A stretch of DNA of 9,545 nt from Methanobacteriota archaeon (GCA_016212785.1 JACRDW010000064.1:1-9545), one strand, 5' to 3'; positions 1-7,195 are shown, counted from the first letter of the stretch. Notes: generated from the sequence alone by a model not told the origin. Program-made: numbers and translations.

Positions 1-3000
1 GCCTCAGATAATCATCCAGATTATACTTATCTATGAGGCTTTTCGTAACCTGCAAATACTTTTCCACAGAGCCCTTTGAAACTGTAAGTATTAATTTGCC
101 GCCTCCGCATTTCCTGCATTTTCCTGTTAGGGGAACTCTCCGATACTTTGCGTTACAAACAACGCATCGCGTTGTTTGTTTTGAAAAAGTTCTCAGATTT
201 CCTGCCATGTCTGGGAGAAAGTGGCTTTCTATAACTCTCCTTGCAACGTCCCTTTCGTCCACTGCACGAATCTTGCTGGCCAGGCTCAGCTGGTGGTCGA
301 CTTTTTCAAACATTGTGCTCAAGGTCTTGTATATGCTTGTCTTAGGTCCTGCTGCAATGTCGCTTGTATCGTGGGTAAATTTCAAGCTGAACTGCCCAGA
401 TTTGCCAAGTCTATTCTCGACGGTTTCAATCATGCTGCTGAGTTCCTGAGGCTTTGCGTACCTCAGCGCTGCTTCATAAAATTCTAAAGGATAGCCCTCG
501 ACTACGTCGATGTTGTGCGCCTCGTCGTCTATCTCCCTCGGGTCTATTCTCATGGTTAAAACGAGAGGAGCATCCATTTTGCCGCCCCTCGTGCTCGGCA
601 GGTATGCCTTAGAAAAGTTCAACAGAGCGTCAAGAAGCAGGAAAACTGCGTCTTCGTCGCCGTCGCAGTTGCGCCTCTTTGCGGCGTGAAAGAAAGGATG
701 CGCATAGCCTACGTTAGCCTTTGTAAATCCTATTATTCTCCCAAGAATTGCAGCAGAGGTATGAGGAGCGAGACCCCCTACTAAACGCCCGAGCAAATCT
801 TCCTTTTTTTCTGCATTGTAAAAAGGCTTGAGTCCATAAAACTTAACAAGTAGCTCGTCCAAAAATTTGCTTACTCTTAGAAGATAATTTGCACCTTCCT
901 CTGCCAGTATAATGTCCTGACACTTGAGCTCGACTATCTGCTCCTCGCTCTCGAGAGGACTGCCATTGAAATCTTCTTCATAGCCAAGTTTTTTAAGAAT
1001 CTCAATTGAGATTCCGATTTCTCTGGGTTTGAAGTGCGTGAGCGGTACGTCGGTAGCGTCAAATCTTGCTGTGCCGTCTTTGAAAACATAAACGCTGTGT
1101 TTTGAGCGCAGGATTCCTTTCTCGAGAGGCTCGGGAATCTTGTACGCAGAAGTCATTCCAATTACGCCCTTTATGTCGCTTTGCGTATTGCCGACTGCTG
1201 CGATTGCTTCGCTTAAAATCTCTTTAATTTCAAGTTCACGCTCCTCGAAAAAGTTAGTCGCTGCCCCACATTTTCTGCAAGATTCGCTGCCGGTGACGTA
1301 GCCGCAAGATATGCAAACTCTCTGCAGTTTTGTTTGAGCACCGCAGCTAGGACACAAAGTTTTGATGGTTATCTCCCCGCACTTCGTGCATGACCTTCTG
1401 GCGAGGTCGGCCTTTATTTTCCCGTTCTGCGCAGCCTTCTTTACATCTCTCGTTCTCCCTCCGTGCTGCCCTACCGGGAATAAAACGTTTACCGCAGGCT
1501 GCATCTTGCGCTCCCTGGCTTTCTCAGGTCTCCCCATTCTCGCTCCTATATATGTTGGTGCCTTCTCTCTGACCTTTATTCCGAAGCTGTTTACGAGCTC
1601 CATTGCGTCAGCAAGACCGTGAGTCTCGCGCCTACCTTGCGGTATTGCGTCAGCAGGGGCGTGTGTCTCGTAAGCACGGTTGAAGTTATCCGGAGAAAGC
1701 CCCTCGATGTCCAGAACTCTGAGCAGGGGTTTGTATTCGTGAATTACTATCCTGCCCTCTCTGACCTTGTGCGGAACGCCGAGTATCTCGAGTATCCTCT
1801 TATCTTCAGAATCGTTTACAATCAAGGCGTCTGCAGATATTTCGCCTGTACACAGCCATAAAACGAGACTTTTCAAATCCTCTTTAGCAACGTCGTGAAA
1901 AAAATAAGTGTACCTGGGATGCAGAGGTATTTGCAGCTCTTCTGAGATTTTTATCGCCTCTTCCTGACTTGGGATTTTGGTTAAAAATTCTTTATAATAG
2001 CCGCCTGACGCCTGCTTCAGCTCCTGAACCCACCACTCCTCGGCGTAACCAGGAGGCAGCAAAACGTGATTGTTCTCTAAAAAGTCTCCATAATTTATTA
2101 GAAGGTCTCCGAGAAAGAGAATTTCCTTAACCTCGCTCTTTATCTTCTCGGCTTCCTCAACGCTCTCTACTCTAACAACGTCGCCGTTCAAGAGCTTGAC
2201 TATCGGGCCTTCTATAGAATCACAGGGCACAACTGCCGAGCCTTTCCCTGGCCTCTCTGTTTTGAGCTGGGTGCCAACCGCTATGAAATTGTCGAGCAGT
2301 ACCATAGTGGTAGGATTTAGCGCAGCCGCAGCATAACCGCTGTTCCTGCTTCTGCCGTATCTGAGCCTGAAGCCGCCTTTCTCGGATGGATGCGCAAGCA
2401 CGGGTCTGCCTGCGATTAGGTCTTTTATGTACTTGTAACTCGGCTTGATTTCTATTTTGCTTTCTTCTGTTTTTACTCTTGTGGTAGCAAGCTCGCCCAG
2501 CCATTCCCAGCCGTCTAAGTTAAATTTTTCAACGTACTTCAAAATTTTTGGAGCTTTCTGCAAAACTCCTTCCGCTAGAACTAGAATCGCACCGCCGCGG
2601 AGTTGATTTGTCTCTATTCTCTCCAGGTCCCTGTACCCGGAAACCTCGATTTTGTCTGTAGACTCGCCTGTTATTTCTACTGGAATATTTCTTACAGCCT
2701 TTCTGACTTCCTGCGAGGAAGGGAGATACTGCAGTCTCGCTGCCTGTGAATTGTATAAATCTACCTCCTCTGCGAATCTTTCCACCTCCTCGTTGGTAGG
2801 CTTGTATCTATCCAGACCGAGAGCTCTTCGGATATAATCGCTGGTTAAAACCGCTATAGCCTGGTCAGAGCCGCCTGCGCTCCTTATAGGACCTGCAAAG
2901 TATACTGCGAGGTACTTCGTTGCATCGTAATTTTTCTTAACCTTGACCTTAACTATTCCTTCCAGAGGAGCTGCGACTATGCCCTCTGTTAGAATAGCGA

Positions 3001-3298
3001 GAGAAGTTCGGAGAGCCTGCTCCGACGCTTCTTCTATCGAGGAAAAAGCTTCGAAGCACCCTTCGACTATTTCTCTGGCTATCTCTATTGCTACTTCTTC
3101 CTTTGGCTTGCTGCTCAGCTCTCTAATTCTCTTCGAAACCCCCTTCGGCCCAACCAAGCCTTCGACTCTCTCTGCCAAGTCTTTCGCCAAGAGTATCTCC
3201 GGCCCTAATTCTGGGTCTAAACCCTTTTGTCTTGCCTCGGCCGCAACGGCGTAAACCTCTTTTGTCTTTTTTTCCAAGTCCTGGAAATATATTTCCAT
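1..3298 (-). CDS. polC: DNA polymerase D large catalytic subunit DP2 (3' end cut by window edge)
   Basis: DP2 is the catalytic subunit of the archaeal replicative polymerase PolD, which extends DNA through a two-double-psi-barrel active site related to RNA polymerases. Reading from ATG at 3298 the frame is open for 1099 codons to the window edge, so only a few tens of C-terminal residues, usually including the PCNA-binding tail, are missing. Visible landmarks are AGPIRSAGG (residues 135-143), a run of CxxC zinc motifs between Cys637 and Cys677, the catalytic NCDGDED motif (877-883, with Asp879 and Asp881), and a C-terminal zinc finger (Cys1045, Cys1048, Cys1061, Cys1064), which in the family contacts DP1. 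All these motifs fall in one frame, so no frameshift is present. No intein interrupts the catalytic motif, a site often invaded in other archaea. The start is 3 nt downstream of the DP1 stop and has a clear AGGTGA ribosome site. Identification is secure. Confidence 0.97.
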   Translation of the reverse strand, partial: MEIYFQDLEKKTKEVYAVAAEARQKGLDPELGPEILLAKDLAERVEGLVGPKGVSKRIRELSSKPKEEVAIEIAREIVEGCFEAFSSIEEASEQALRTSLAILTEGIVAAPLEGIVKVKVKKNYDATKYLAVYFAGPIRSAGGSDQAIAVLTSDYIRRALGLDRYKPTNEEVERFAEEVDLYNSQAARLQYLPSSQEVRKAVRNIPVEITGESTDKIEVSGYRDLERIETNQLRGGAILVLAEGVLQKAPKILKYVEKFNLDGWEWLGELATTRVKTEESKIEIKPSYKYIKDLIAGRPVLAHPSEKGGFRLRYGRSRNSGYAAAALNPTTMVLLDNFIAVGTQLKTERPGKGSAVVPCDSIEGPIVKLLNGDVVRVESVEEAEKIKSEVKEILFLGDLLINYGDFLENNHVLLPPGYAEEWWVQELKQASGGYYKEFLTKIPSQEEAIKISEELQIPLHPRYTYFFHDVAKEDLKSLVLWLCTGEISADALIVNDSEDKRILEILGVPHKVREGRIVIHEYKPLLRVLDIEGLSPDNFNRAYETHAPADAIPQGRRETHGLADAMELVNSFGIKVREKAPTYIGARMGRPEKARERKMQPAVNVLFPVGQHGGRTRDVKKAAQNGKIKADLARRSCTKCGEITIKTLCPSCGAQTKLQRVCISCGYVTGSESCRKCGAATNFFEERELEIKEILSEAIAAVGNTQSDIKGVIGMTSAYKIPEPLEKGILRSKHSVYVFKDGTARFDATDVPLTHFKPREIGISIEILKKLGYEEDFNGSPLESEEQIVELKCQDIILAEEGANYLLRVSKFLDELLVKFYGLKPFYNAEKKEDLLGRLVGGLAPHTSAAILGRIIGFTKANVGYAHPFFHAAKRRNCDGDEDAVFLLLDALLNFSKAYLPSTRGGKMDAPLVLTMRIDPREIDDEAHNIDVVEGYPLEFYEAALRYAKPQELSSMIETVENRLGKSGQFSLKFTHDTSDIAAGPKTSIYKTLSTMFEKVDHQLSLASKIRAVDERDVARRVIESHFLPDMAGNLRTFSKQTTRCVVCNAKYRRVPLTGKCRKCGGGKLILTVSKGSVEKYLQVTKSLIDKYNLDDYLR

Positions 3299-3301
3299 AG
3301 C

Positions 3302-3307
3302 TCACCT
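3302..3307 (-). promoter_or_regulatory. Shine-Dalgarno of DP2, overlapping the DP1 stop codon
   Basis: The minus strand reads AGGTGA followed by GCT and the DP2 ATG at 3298. The TGA of this ribosome site is also the stop codon of DP1. This fixes the DP2 start and implies translational coupling, which would help make the two subunits in equal amounts. Confidence 0.8.
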
Positions 3308-4804
3308 GAATATCATCTTAGTAGTAGTTTGCTTCTGAAGGTCAACAACCGGTACTATGGCAGGAGTAGGCAGCATATTCAACTTCCGCTGAAACGAAGT
3401 CTGCTGCTGGAATGTGCCGGAATTTATCAGCGTTACTCCACGGTAGTTTGTCACTCCGACGGTATGGACATGCCCGAAGTGAAATATATCAGGTACCTCG
3501 TCGATGAGCATGTAGTCGTAAACCTCGGGCGCGAGCGGAACTTTATCTCCATAGATCGGCGTCAGGTGGCGCTTCTTTATCAAGGTAAGCATCGCCTTGT
3601 CTGGCTGGGAATATGACATGCCGGGCATATTTGATATAACGTCGTCCAAGCTGCGTCCGTGGTAGGACAGCACATCCACGCCGTGCAGAGTAGCGTAACA
3701 GGGGTTGCCGACCATGTGCACTCTTGCGTCGTTGTATAAGCGCCCTGCAAACTCCTCGCTTATTGCAGGCTGGGGCTCTGCTTGGCGGACTGCGTCGTGG
3801 TTTCCGGGCAAAACTATTATCTCGATGTGTCCTGGAACCATGGACAGAAATTCTGCAAACTTCTCGTACTGGACGTGTATGTCCTTTATTAAAAGCTCTC
3901 CCTCCTGCTCTGGATAAATCCCAACCCCATCTACCAAATCGCCGCCGACTATTAAGTATTTAACTCTCTCCGCAAGCTGCACTTGCTTCGCACTGCCTAT
4001 TTCGCCGTTCAGCCACTTTAAGAATTTCAGGAATTCGTTCTCCAGAAACTTTGTGCTGCCTACGTGCGTATCTGAGATTATTGCAAGCACCATTGGTGCC
4101 TCGCTTTTGTTTTGTTCTCTGTTGTTCGGCACGTCCGGGAAAAAAATCTCGCTGGCAATTACTATGTCGCTGCTCTTCCCAAGGTTTCCCTCGATGCCCA
4201 CGACTTCGTCTTTGACTATTTCTCTGGAAATCTCAAGCAGCTCACGGTTCGAATTTAAAATTAAAACTGGAATTGCTCCGGTTGGATCCTCTACCTCAAG
4301 TATAACGTGCCCCTTCTGGCTCTTCCTTATCTCACTGACCATCCCGATTATCTTAACGCTGCCTCTGAAGGACGTATTTCTAATCCACTCTATCGTAGCT
4401 GCGTCTCTCAAGCGATTTCTGCCTCGAAGAATCTTGGCTAATCTTTCGTATCTGTCGTTGAAATATTCCACGAAACCTTGGATGTTGCCGTTTGAAAAAG
4501 ATTTTTTAGTTATGTCGTTCTTGAATTTTATTTCTGCCTCGTATTCCTCTGCAAGAAAGCGCTTCCTCGGTCTTTCTACGAAAACTTGCGGTGCCTGCAC
4601 TGCGGTAGGCTCGGCAGTCAGATGCAAAGACTCGATAAAATCCAGAGTAATTACCTCGGGCTTTTTCTCAGCCTTTTGAGTTTCTGAAATTATCCTGTCG
4701 ATAACTGCGTCTATGTTCTCATTTTTTTTTAATTCCTGAAGCGCAAGGGGATGTACGTTTATGTTGCTCTTTAGAAATTTGCTCAAAATTTCGAGGTCTT
4801 CCAT
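3302..4804 (-). CDS. polB: DNA polymerase D small subunit DP1 (Mre11-like 3'-5' exonuclease)
   Basis: DP1 is the proofreading subunit of PolD: a calcineurin-like (Mre11-type) phosphoesterase with 3'-5' exonuclease activity that binds DP2. The 500-residue protein has a helical N-terminal region (about 1-60), a charged linker, an OB-fold-like region (about 148-222) and the phosphoesterase domain (about 238-470). The metal-binding motifs are intact: SDTHVGS (Asp245, His247), GGDLVDG (Asp289), GNHD (Asn335, His336), YHG (His382) and GHVH (His445, His447). The exonuclease is therefore predicted active, unlike the inactivated B-subunits of eukaryotic polymerases. The start ATG at 4804 has a weak AGGT ribosome site. 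The gene follows orc1/cdc6 after a 103-nt spacer without an obvious TATA box and is probably co-transcribed with it. A 208-codon open frame on the opposite strand (4053-4679) is an antisense shadow. Confidence 0.97.
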   Translation of the reverse strand: MEDLEILSKFLKSNINVHPLALQELKKNENIDAVIDRIISETQKAEKKPEVITLDFIESLHLTAEPTAVQAPQVFVERPRKRFLAEEYEAEIKFKNDITKKSFSNGNIQGFVEYFNDRYERLAKILRGRNRLRDAATIEWIRNTSFRGSVKIIGMVSEIRKSQKGHVILEVEDPTGAIPVLILNSNRELLEISREIVKDEVVGIEGNLGKSSDIVIASEIFFPDVPNNREQNKSEAPMVLAIISDTHVGSTKFLENEFLKFLKWLNGEIGSAKQVQLAERVKYLIVGGDLVDGVGIYPEQEGELLIKDIHVQYEKFAEFLSMVPGHIEIIVLPGNHDAVRQAEPQPAISEEFAGRLYNDARVHMVGNPCYATLHGVDVLSYHGRSLDDVISNMPGMSYSQPDKAMLTLIKKRHLTPIYGDKVPLAPEVYDYMLIDEVPDIFHFGHVHTVGVTNYRGVTLINSGTFQQQTSFQRKLNMLPTPAIVPVVDLQKQTTTKMIFR

Positions 4805-4827
4805 ATTACCTACTCGCCCAACTTACC

Positions 4828-4904
4828 CTTGCGTAAGCAAGATTTCCGCAAGGAAGCTGGCATGCCTGCCAATCTTCCTTCGGAAGACCGCCGGAGTTGC
4901 GCAA
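4828..4904. repeat. Cluster of short inverted repeats in the cdc6-polB spacer
   Basis: The 103-nt spacer between the cdc6 stop and the DP1 start is about 54% G+C by hand count and densely palindromic. Perfect dyads are CTTGC-GTAA-GCAAG (4828-4841), TTCC-GCAA-GGAA (4844-4855), GGCATGCC (4859-4866), TCTTCC-TTC-GGAAGA (4873-4887) and TTGCGCAA (4897-4904). A competing stem can form from GGAAG (4852-4856) with CTTCC (4874-4878), enclosing TGGCA/TGCCA. No long U-run follows, so this does not look like a simple terminator. It could be an RNA processing site, an attenuator or a small REP-like repeat; the sequence does not decide between them. Confidence 0.6.
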
Positions 4905-4907
4905 TGC

Positions 4908-6146
4908 TTATTCACCTAACCTACGCTGGGGAAGCTTGAAAGTAGCTAAATTTTTAAGCCTTATGTCGTCCTCTAGGACTAACCTAATGCCGACCGGGGG
5001 AACATCCAACTTAATTTCTTTTGTTCTTCCGTAGCGGCCTTTGCTAACGACGCTTGAGTTGAGTATGCCCAGCATGTCGAGTTCAGAAATTAAATCAGAG
5101 ACTCTTCTCTGCGTTAAAACGTCTAAAGAGAGCTGTCTGCACAGACGCTTGTAGACGTCGTAGACTTCACCTGTCGTAATTACCCGCCCTCCCATTTCCT
5201 CCAGGAGTATGACAGAATACAATAGAAGCTTGGACTGCGTTGGAAGAGTTCTCACCGCTTCAACTATGTTGTCTGCTTCGATTTTTTCGTTCGCCTTCCT
5301 GATGTGCGCCTCTGTTATTATTTCTGCGTTTTCTCTTTCGGCCACTTCTCCGGAAACTCTGAGTAAATCCAGAGCTCTTCTTGCGTCTCCATGCTCCCTC
5401 GCAGCTAGGGCGGCACATAGAGGAATTACGAACTCGCCAACGACGCCCGGCTTAAATGCAAGCTCTGCCCTCTGCCTCAGGATATCTTCCAACTGCTTTG
5501 CGTTATATGGCGAAAAAACTATCTCCTCCTCGCCGAGGGAACTCTGAATTCTGGAGTCCAGATAATTTGTAAATTTCAAATCGTTTGATATTCCTATTAT
5601 ACTGACTCTGGCGTTTTGTAGCTCCGAGTTTACTCTAGTTAGATTGTATATTATTTCATCGCCGCCCTTTCCAACGAGCTTGTCGATCTCGTCCAAGAGT
5701 ATGATAATGCACTGTTTTTTTGCGTCCACTGCCTCCTTAAAAGAGGCGTAAACTTTGTCTGTGGGCCAGCCGGTGAAAGGTACGTTCTCGCCGAACTCCT
5801 TTGCAAGGTTTGCCAGTACCCTGTACTTTGTATCGGTAACCTCACAGTTGAGATAAATTGTAGAAACAGGGACTCCCAACTTGTTTCCTGTTTCAGTTAA
5901 CTCCTTGCAAATGAATTTTGAGACGATCGTCTTTCCGGTACCGCTCTTTCCGTATATTAGAACGTTTGACGGTGTCTCAAACCTCAGCGCAGGCGCTAAG
6001 ATAGAGGCAAGCTGCTTGATTTCTGCTTCTCTGTGGGGCAGCTCGGCAGGGGTGTAAGAGTGCCTCAGAGCTTCCTTATTTTTAAATAGCGGCTCTTTCG
6101 TAAGAAGTGCATCAAAAATCCCGCTGAACGAACTTTTTAGATCCAT
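4908..6146 (-). CDS. cdc6: Orc1/Cdc6 replication initiator (AAA+ ATPase)
   Basis: Orc1/Cdc6 binds origin recognition boxes, opens the origin and helps load the MCM helicase. Numbered from ATG at 6146 (412 residues), the protein has a family-typical N-terminus running into YTPAELPHRE, Walker A GKSGTGKT (66-73), Walker B with Asp152-Glu153, sensor 1 Asn188 and sensor 2 GDARRAL (Arg256). A winged-helix DNA-binding domain follows (about 300-387). The frame also opens from GTG at 6200, 18 codons upstream, but that GTG has no ribosome site close by and the extra codons overlap an origin-box sequence. The ATG is preceded by GGGAG at a good distance, so it is preferred. The gene sits next to the origin it probably serves and heads the operon with both PolD subunits. 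Function is secure; the exact start is probable. Confidence 0.95.
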   Translation of the reverse strand: MDLKSSFSGIFDALLTKEPLFKNKEALRHSYTPAELPHREAEIKQLASILAPALRFETPSNVLIYGKSGTGKTIVSKFICKELTETGNKLGVPVSTIYLNCEVTDTKYRVLANLAKEFGENVPFTGWPTDKVYASFKEAVDAKKQCIIILLDEIDKLVGKGGDEIIYNLTRVNSELQNARVSIIGISNDLKFTNYLDSRIQSSLGEEEIVFSPYNAKQLEDILRQRAELAFKPGVVGEFVIPLCAALAAREHGDARRALDLLRVSGEVAERENAEIITEAHIRKANEKIEADNIVEAVRTLPTQSKLLLYSVILLEEMGGRVITTGEVYDVYKRLCRQLSLDVLTQRRVSDLISELDMLGILNSSVVSKGRYGRTKEIKLDVPPVGIRLVLEDDIRLKNLATFKLPQRRLGE

Positions 6147-6179
6147 ATTTTCTCCCGCCAATCTTCTCCTGACCTGCCC

Positions 6180-6189
6180 TTCCACTGGA
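6180..6189 (-). promoter_or_regulatory. Origin recognition box 1 (core)
   Basis: The minus strand reads TCCAGTGGAA, identical to the core of the archaeal ORB, followed at once by GGGCAGG. It lies between the two candidate cdc6 starts (GTG 6200 and ATG 6146), so it would fall in the 5' untranslated region if ATG is used. Confidence 0.7.
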
Positions 6190-6194
6190 GAAAA

Positions 6195-6207
6195 CTCCAC
6201 CAGAAAT
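6195..6207 (+). promoter_or_regulatory. Possible origin recognition box 7 (weak)
   Basis: CTCCACCAGAAAT fits the local pattern YTCCANNNGAAAT but lacks a G-run. It sits between boxes 1 and 2 and may be chance. Confidence 0.3.
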
Positions 6208-6215
6208 CTATGACC

Positions 6216-6228
6216 TTCAAGTGGAAAC
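6216..6228 (+). promoter_or_regulatory. Origin recognition box 2
   Basis: TTCAAGTGGAAAC differs at one position from the archaeal mini-ORB core TTCCAGTGGAAAC, and is followed by TGAGG. It is close to the predicted cdc6 transcription start, where bound initiator would be expected to affect its own promoter. Confidence 0.75.
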
Positions 6229-6254
6229 TGAGGTAATTTTATAATCGATTAAAC

Positions 6255-6272
6255 GTTTATATATATATAATT
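6255..6272 (-). promoter_or_regulatory. TATA box of the cdc6-polB-polC operon
   Basis: The minus strand has AATTATATATATATAAACG, a strong archaeal TATA element. Transcription would begin about 25 nt downstream, near 6235. That leaves a leader of roughly 90 nt to ATG 6146 and places origin boxes 1 and 2 in or beside the leader. The alternating TA run is also easily melted, so it may assist origin opening. Confidence 0.6.
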
Positions 6273-6292
6273 TTTGAGTATCACAGCAATAC

Positions 6293-6303
6293 TTCTCATG
6301 GAA
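6293..6303 (-). promoter_or_regulatory. Possible origin recognition box 6 (weak)
   Basis: The minus strand reads TTCCATGAGAA, matching YTCCANNNGAA without a G-run. It lies between the cdc6 TATA box and box 3. It is supported only by its similarity to the other boxes. Confidence 0.35.
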
Positions 6304-6353
6304 CCCATTATTTGTAGTAATAATTCGTGATAAATTGACAGACGGGGCATGCC

Positions 6354-6364
6354 TTCCTATGGAA
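6354..6364. promoter_or_regulatory. Origin recognition box 3 (palindromic core)
   Basis: TTCCTATGGAA reads TTCCATAGGAA on the other strand, so it fits the box pattern in one direction and is nearly symmetrical. It is preceded by GGGGCATGCC. Orientation cannot be assigned. Confidence 0.5.
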
Positions 6365-6390
6365 AATTTTTCAATCAAACTGAATATTAA

Positions 6391-6411
6391 CCCCTTTATT
6401 TCTTATGGAGA
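6391..6411 (-). promoter_or_regulatory. Origin recognition box 4 with GGGG tail
   Basis: The minus strand reads CTCCATAAGAAATAAAGGGG after one leading T. By hand alignment it agrees at 15 of 21 positions with a consensus of the form CTTCCAGTGGAAAC-AAA-GGGG, including the full G tail at the expected spacing. The tail points left, away from the A+T-rich core. Confidence 0.7.
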
Positions 6412-6490
6412 TTTTTAGATTTTATAGCTATATATCAAATAGGGAGTATTGTAGTGAGTTTATTCGTTTAAATAAGATTAAAGATGTAGA

Positions 6491-6580
6491 TTCTAAAAAA
6501 TCAAAATAAAATTTAATTTTAAATTATTAAAAAAAGCAGAATTTATTAATATTTCTATTTCGAAAAAAATAAATACTAGT
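6491..6580. other. A+T-rich candidate DNA unwinding element
   Basis: By hand count only 10 of 90 bases are G or C. The stretch contains A-tracts, T-tracts and the dyad AATTTAA-TT-TTAAATT (6510-6525). It lies between outward-facing boxes 4 and 5. The minus strand also carries several T-runs here (for example seven T near 6562-6568), which could end transcription arriving from the 6674-7195 gene before it crosses the left half of the origin. Confidence 0.6.
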
Positions 6581-6646
6581 AGGGTCGTTATAGTATCGGC
6601 GACTATTTCTATAAAACATTATTATAAAAGATTAATCATTTTTATA

Positions 6647-6667
6647 CTTCCAATCGAAATATAGGGG
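6647..6667 (+). promoter_or_regulatory. Origin recognition box 5 with GGGG tail
   Basis: The plus strand reads TTCCAATCGAAATATAGGGG after a leading C. By hand alignment it agrees at 17 of 21 positions with the ORB form CTTCCAGTGGAAAC-AAA-GGGG. It shares GAAATANAGGGG with box 4 but in the opposite orientation, its tail pointing right. It ends 6 nt before the stop codon of the neighbouring gene. Confidence 0.75.
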
Positions 6668-6673
6668 TCTCGC

Positions 6674-7195
6674 CTAATATTCTAATTTGTCTAGATATAT
6701 CTTGCATTCACTAAGTTTTTCCTTTATAGAAGCAAGGGGTTCGGTGCTGTTTTTTTCATAAAAAAATCTATACGATTCATGGTATCTCAACGATAAGTCG
6801 AAATATCGCATTTCAAGTTCTTCTGGGGCACAGCTTTTTTTCAATATATCTTCCTTTAGGCTTTCGACTTCTTCTAATAGTTCTTTAGAGATTCTCTGCG
6901 AGAGTAAACTCCAATTTATCATGGGCAGGTCTCTCGCCGGGAATTCGCTCACTATTAATCTCTTTGTTTCGAAATCTTCCTCTACCTCAAAATTCGGTCC
7001 AGAAATAAACCCTTCACAAGAAAGCGAATTTTCATTCGGAAGAATTTTAAACAGCGCTTTCTCTTCCTCCAGCTCTTGAATATTGCTTTTCAGCGTTTTC
7101 TTCTGCACGCCCCCAAATCGGTTAAGAATGAGGGCAATTTCCTCCAGAGGCACAAATTCCAATTCTTTGACTATCGTCAAAATTTTACTTTTCAT
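6674..7195 (-). CDS. Unrecognised protein with winged-helix-like N-terminus, next to oriC
   Basis: I do not recognise this 173-residue protein. Residues 1-52 look like a winged-helix or related helix-turn-helix fold: a start helix (SKILTIVKELEFVPLEEIALIL), a turn with FGGVQKKTLKSNIQELEEE and a short hydrophobic strand. A middle segment (about 60-92) is acidic and strand-like. Residues 97-173 are strongly helical and rich in Glu, Lys and Leu, likely a coiled coil or helical bundle. No membrane segment or zinc motif is present. The frame can be extended to ATG 7231, but ATG 7195 overlaps the stop of the upstream UPF0147 gene as ATGA, the usual coupled arrangement, so that start is chosen. Its stop lies 6 nt from origin box 5. 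A DNA-binding or origin-linked role is inferred from fold impression and position only. Confidence 0.75.
   Translation of the reverse strand: MKSKILTIVKELEFVPLEEIALILNRFGGVQKKTLKSNIQELEEEKALFKILPNENSLSCEGFISGPNFEVEEDFETKRLIVSEFPARDLPMINWSLLSQRISKELLEEVESLKEDILKKSCAPEELEMRYFDLSLRYHESYRFFYEKNSTEPLASIKEKLSECKIYLDKLEY

Larger units (their letters stand above)
6178..6667. other. Probable chromosomal replication origin (oriC)
   Basis: This is the longest gene-free stretch in the window, lying directly upstream of orc1/cdc6 as in many archaea. It contains up to seven boxes of the form YTCCANNNGAA on both strands, an about 89% A+T core and the cdc6 TATA box. The known archaeal origin recognition box centres on TTCCAGTGGAAAC and is followed by a G-run. 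Here the two best full-length boxes (6391-6411 minus, 6647-6667 plus) end in GGGG and point away from each other around the A+T-rich core. This is the inverted arrangement seen around unwinding elements of characterised archaeal origins. No protein-coding gene of convincing quality lies inside. Origin activity itself is inferred, not seen. Confidence 0.85.

Noticed and set aside
649..671. Intein insertion at the DP2 catalytic motif
   Set aside because: The NCDGDED motif is continuous with flanking conserved sequence; no intein residues are present.
2220..2504. 94-codon minus-strand frame and other short frames in 1-3300
   Set aside because: They overlap the DP2 reading frame, which is continuous and carries all family motifs; the products are Arg/Gln- or Ser-rich nonsense.
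3227..3616. 129-codon plus-strand frame across the DP1-DP2 junction
   Set aside because: It is antisense to the conserved ends of two certain genes and has no ribosome site or known motif.
4053..4679. 208-codon open frame on the plus strand
   Set aside because: It is fully antisense to DP1, whose metal motifs are intact, and its product is a low-complexity hydrophobic/serine-rich string with no recognisable domain.
6147..6200. N-terminal 18-residue extension of Orc1/Cdc6 from GTG
   Set aside because: The GTG has no well-spaced ribosome site, the extension contains an origin box, and ATG 6146 has GGGAG upstream. It is not fully excluded.
6405..6509. 34-codon open frame (ATG to TAA) in the origin region, plus a 19-codon frame at 6359-6418
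   Set aside because: No ribosome site, very A+T-rich codons, and overlap with origin boxes; best explained by chance in A+T-rich DNA.
6201..6673. tRNA, CRISPR array or transposon in the long noncoding stretch
   Set aside because: No cloverleaf, no regularly spaced repeats with spacers, and no terminal inverted repeats or transposase frame were seen; the boxes fit an origin instead.
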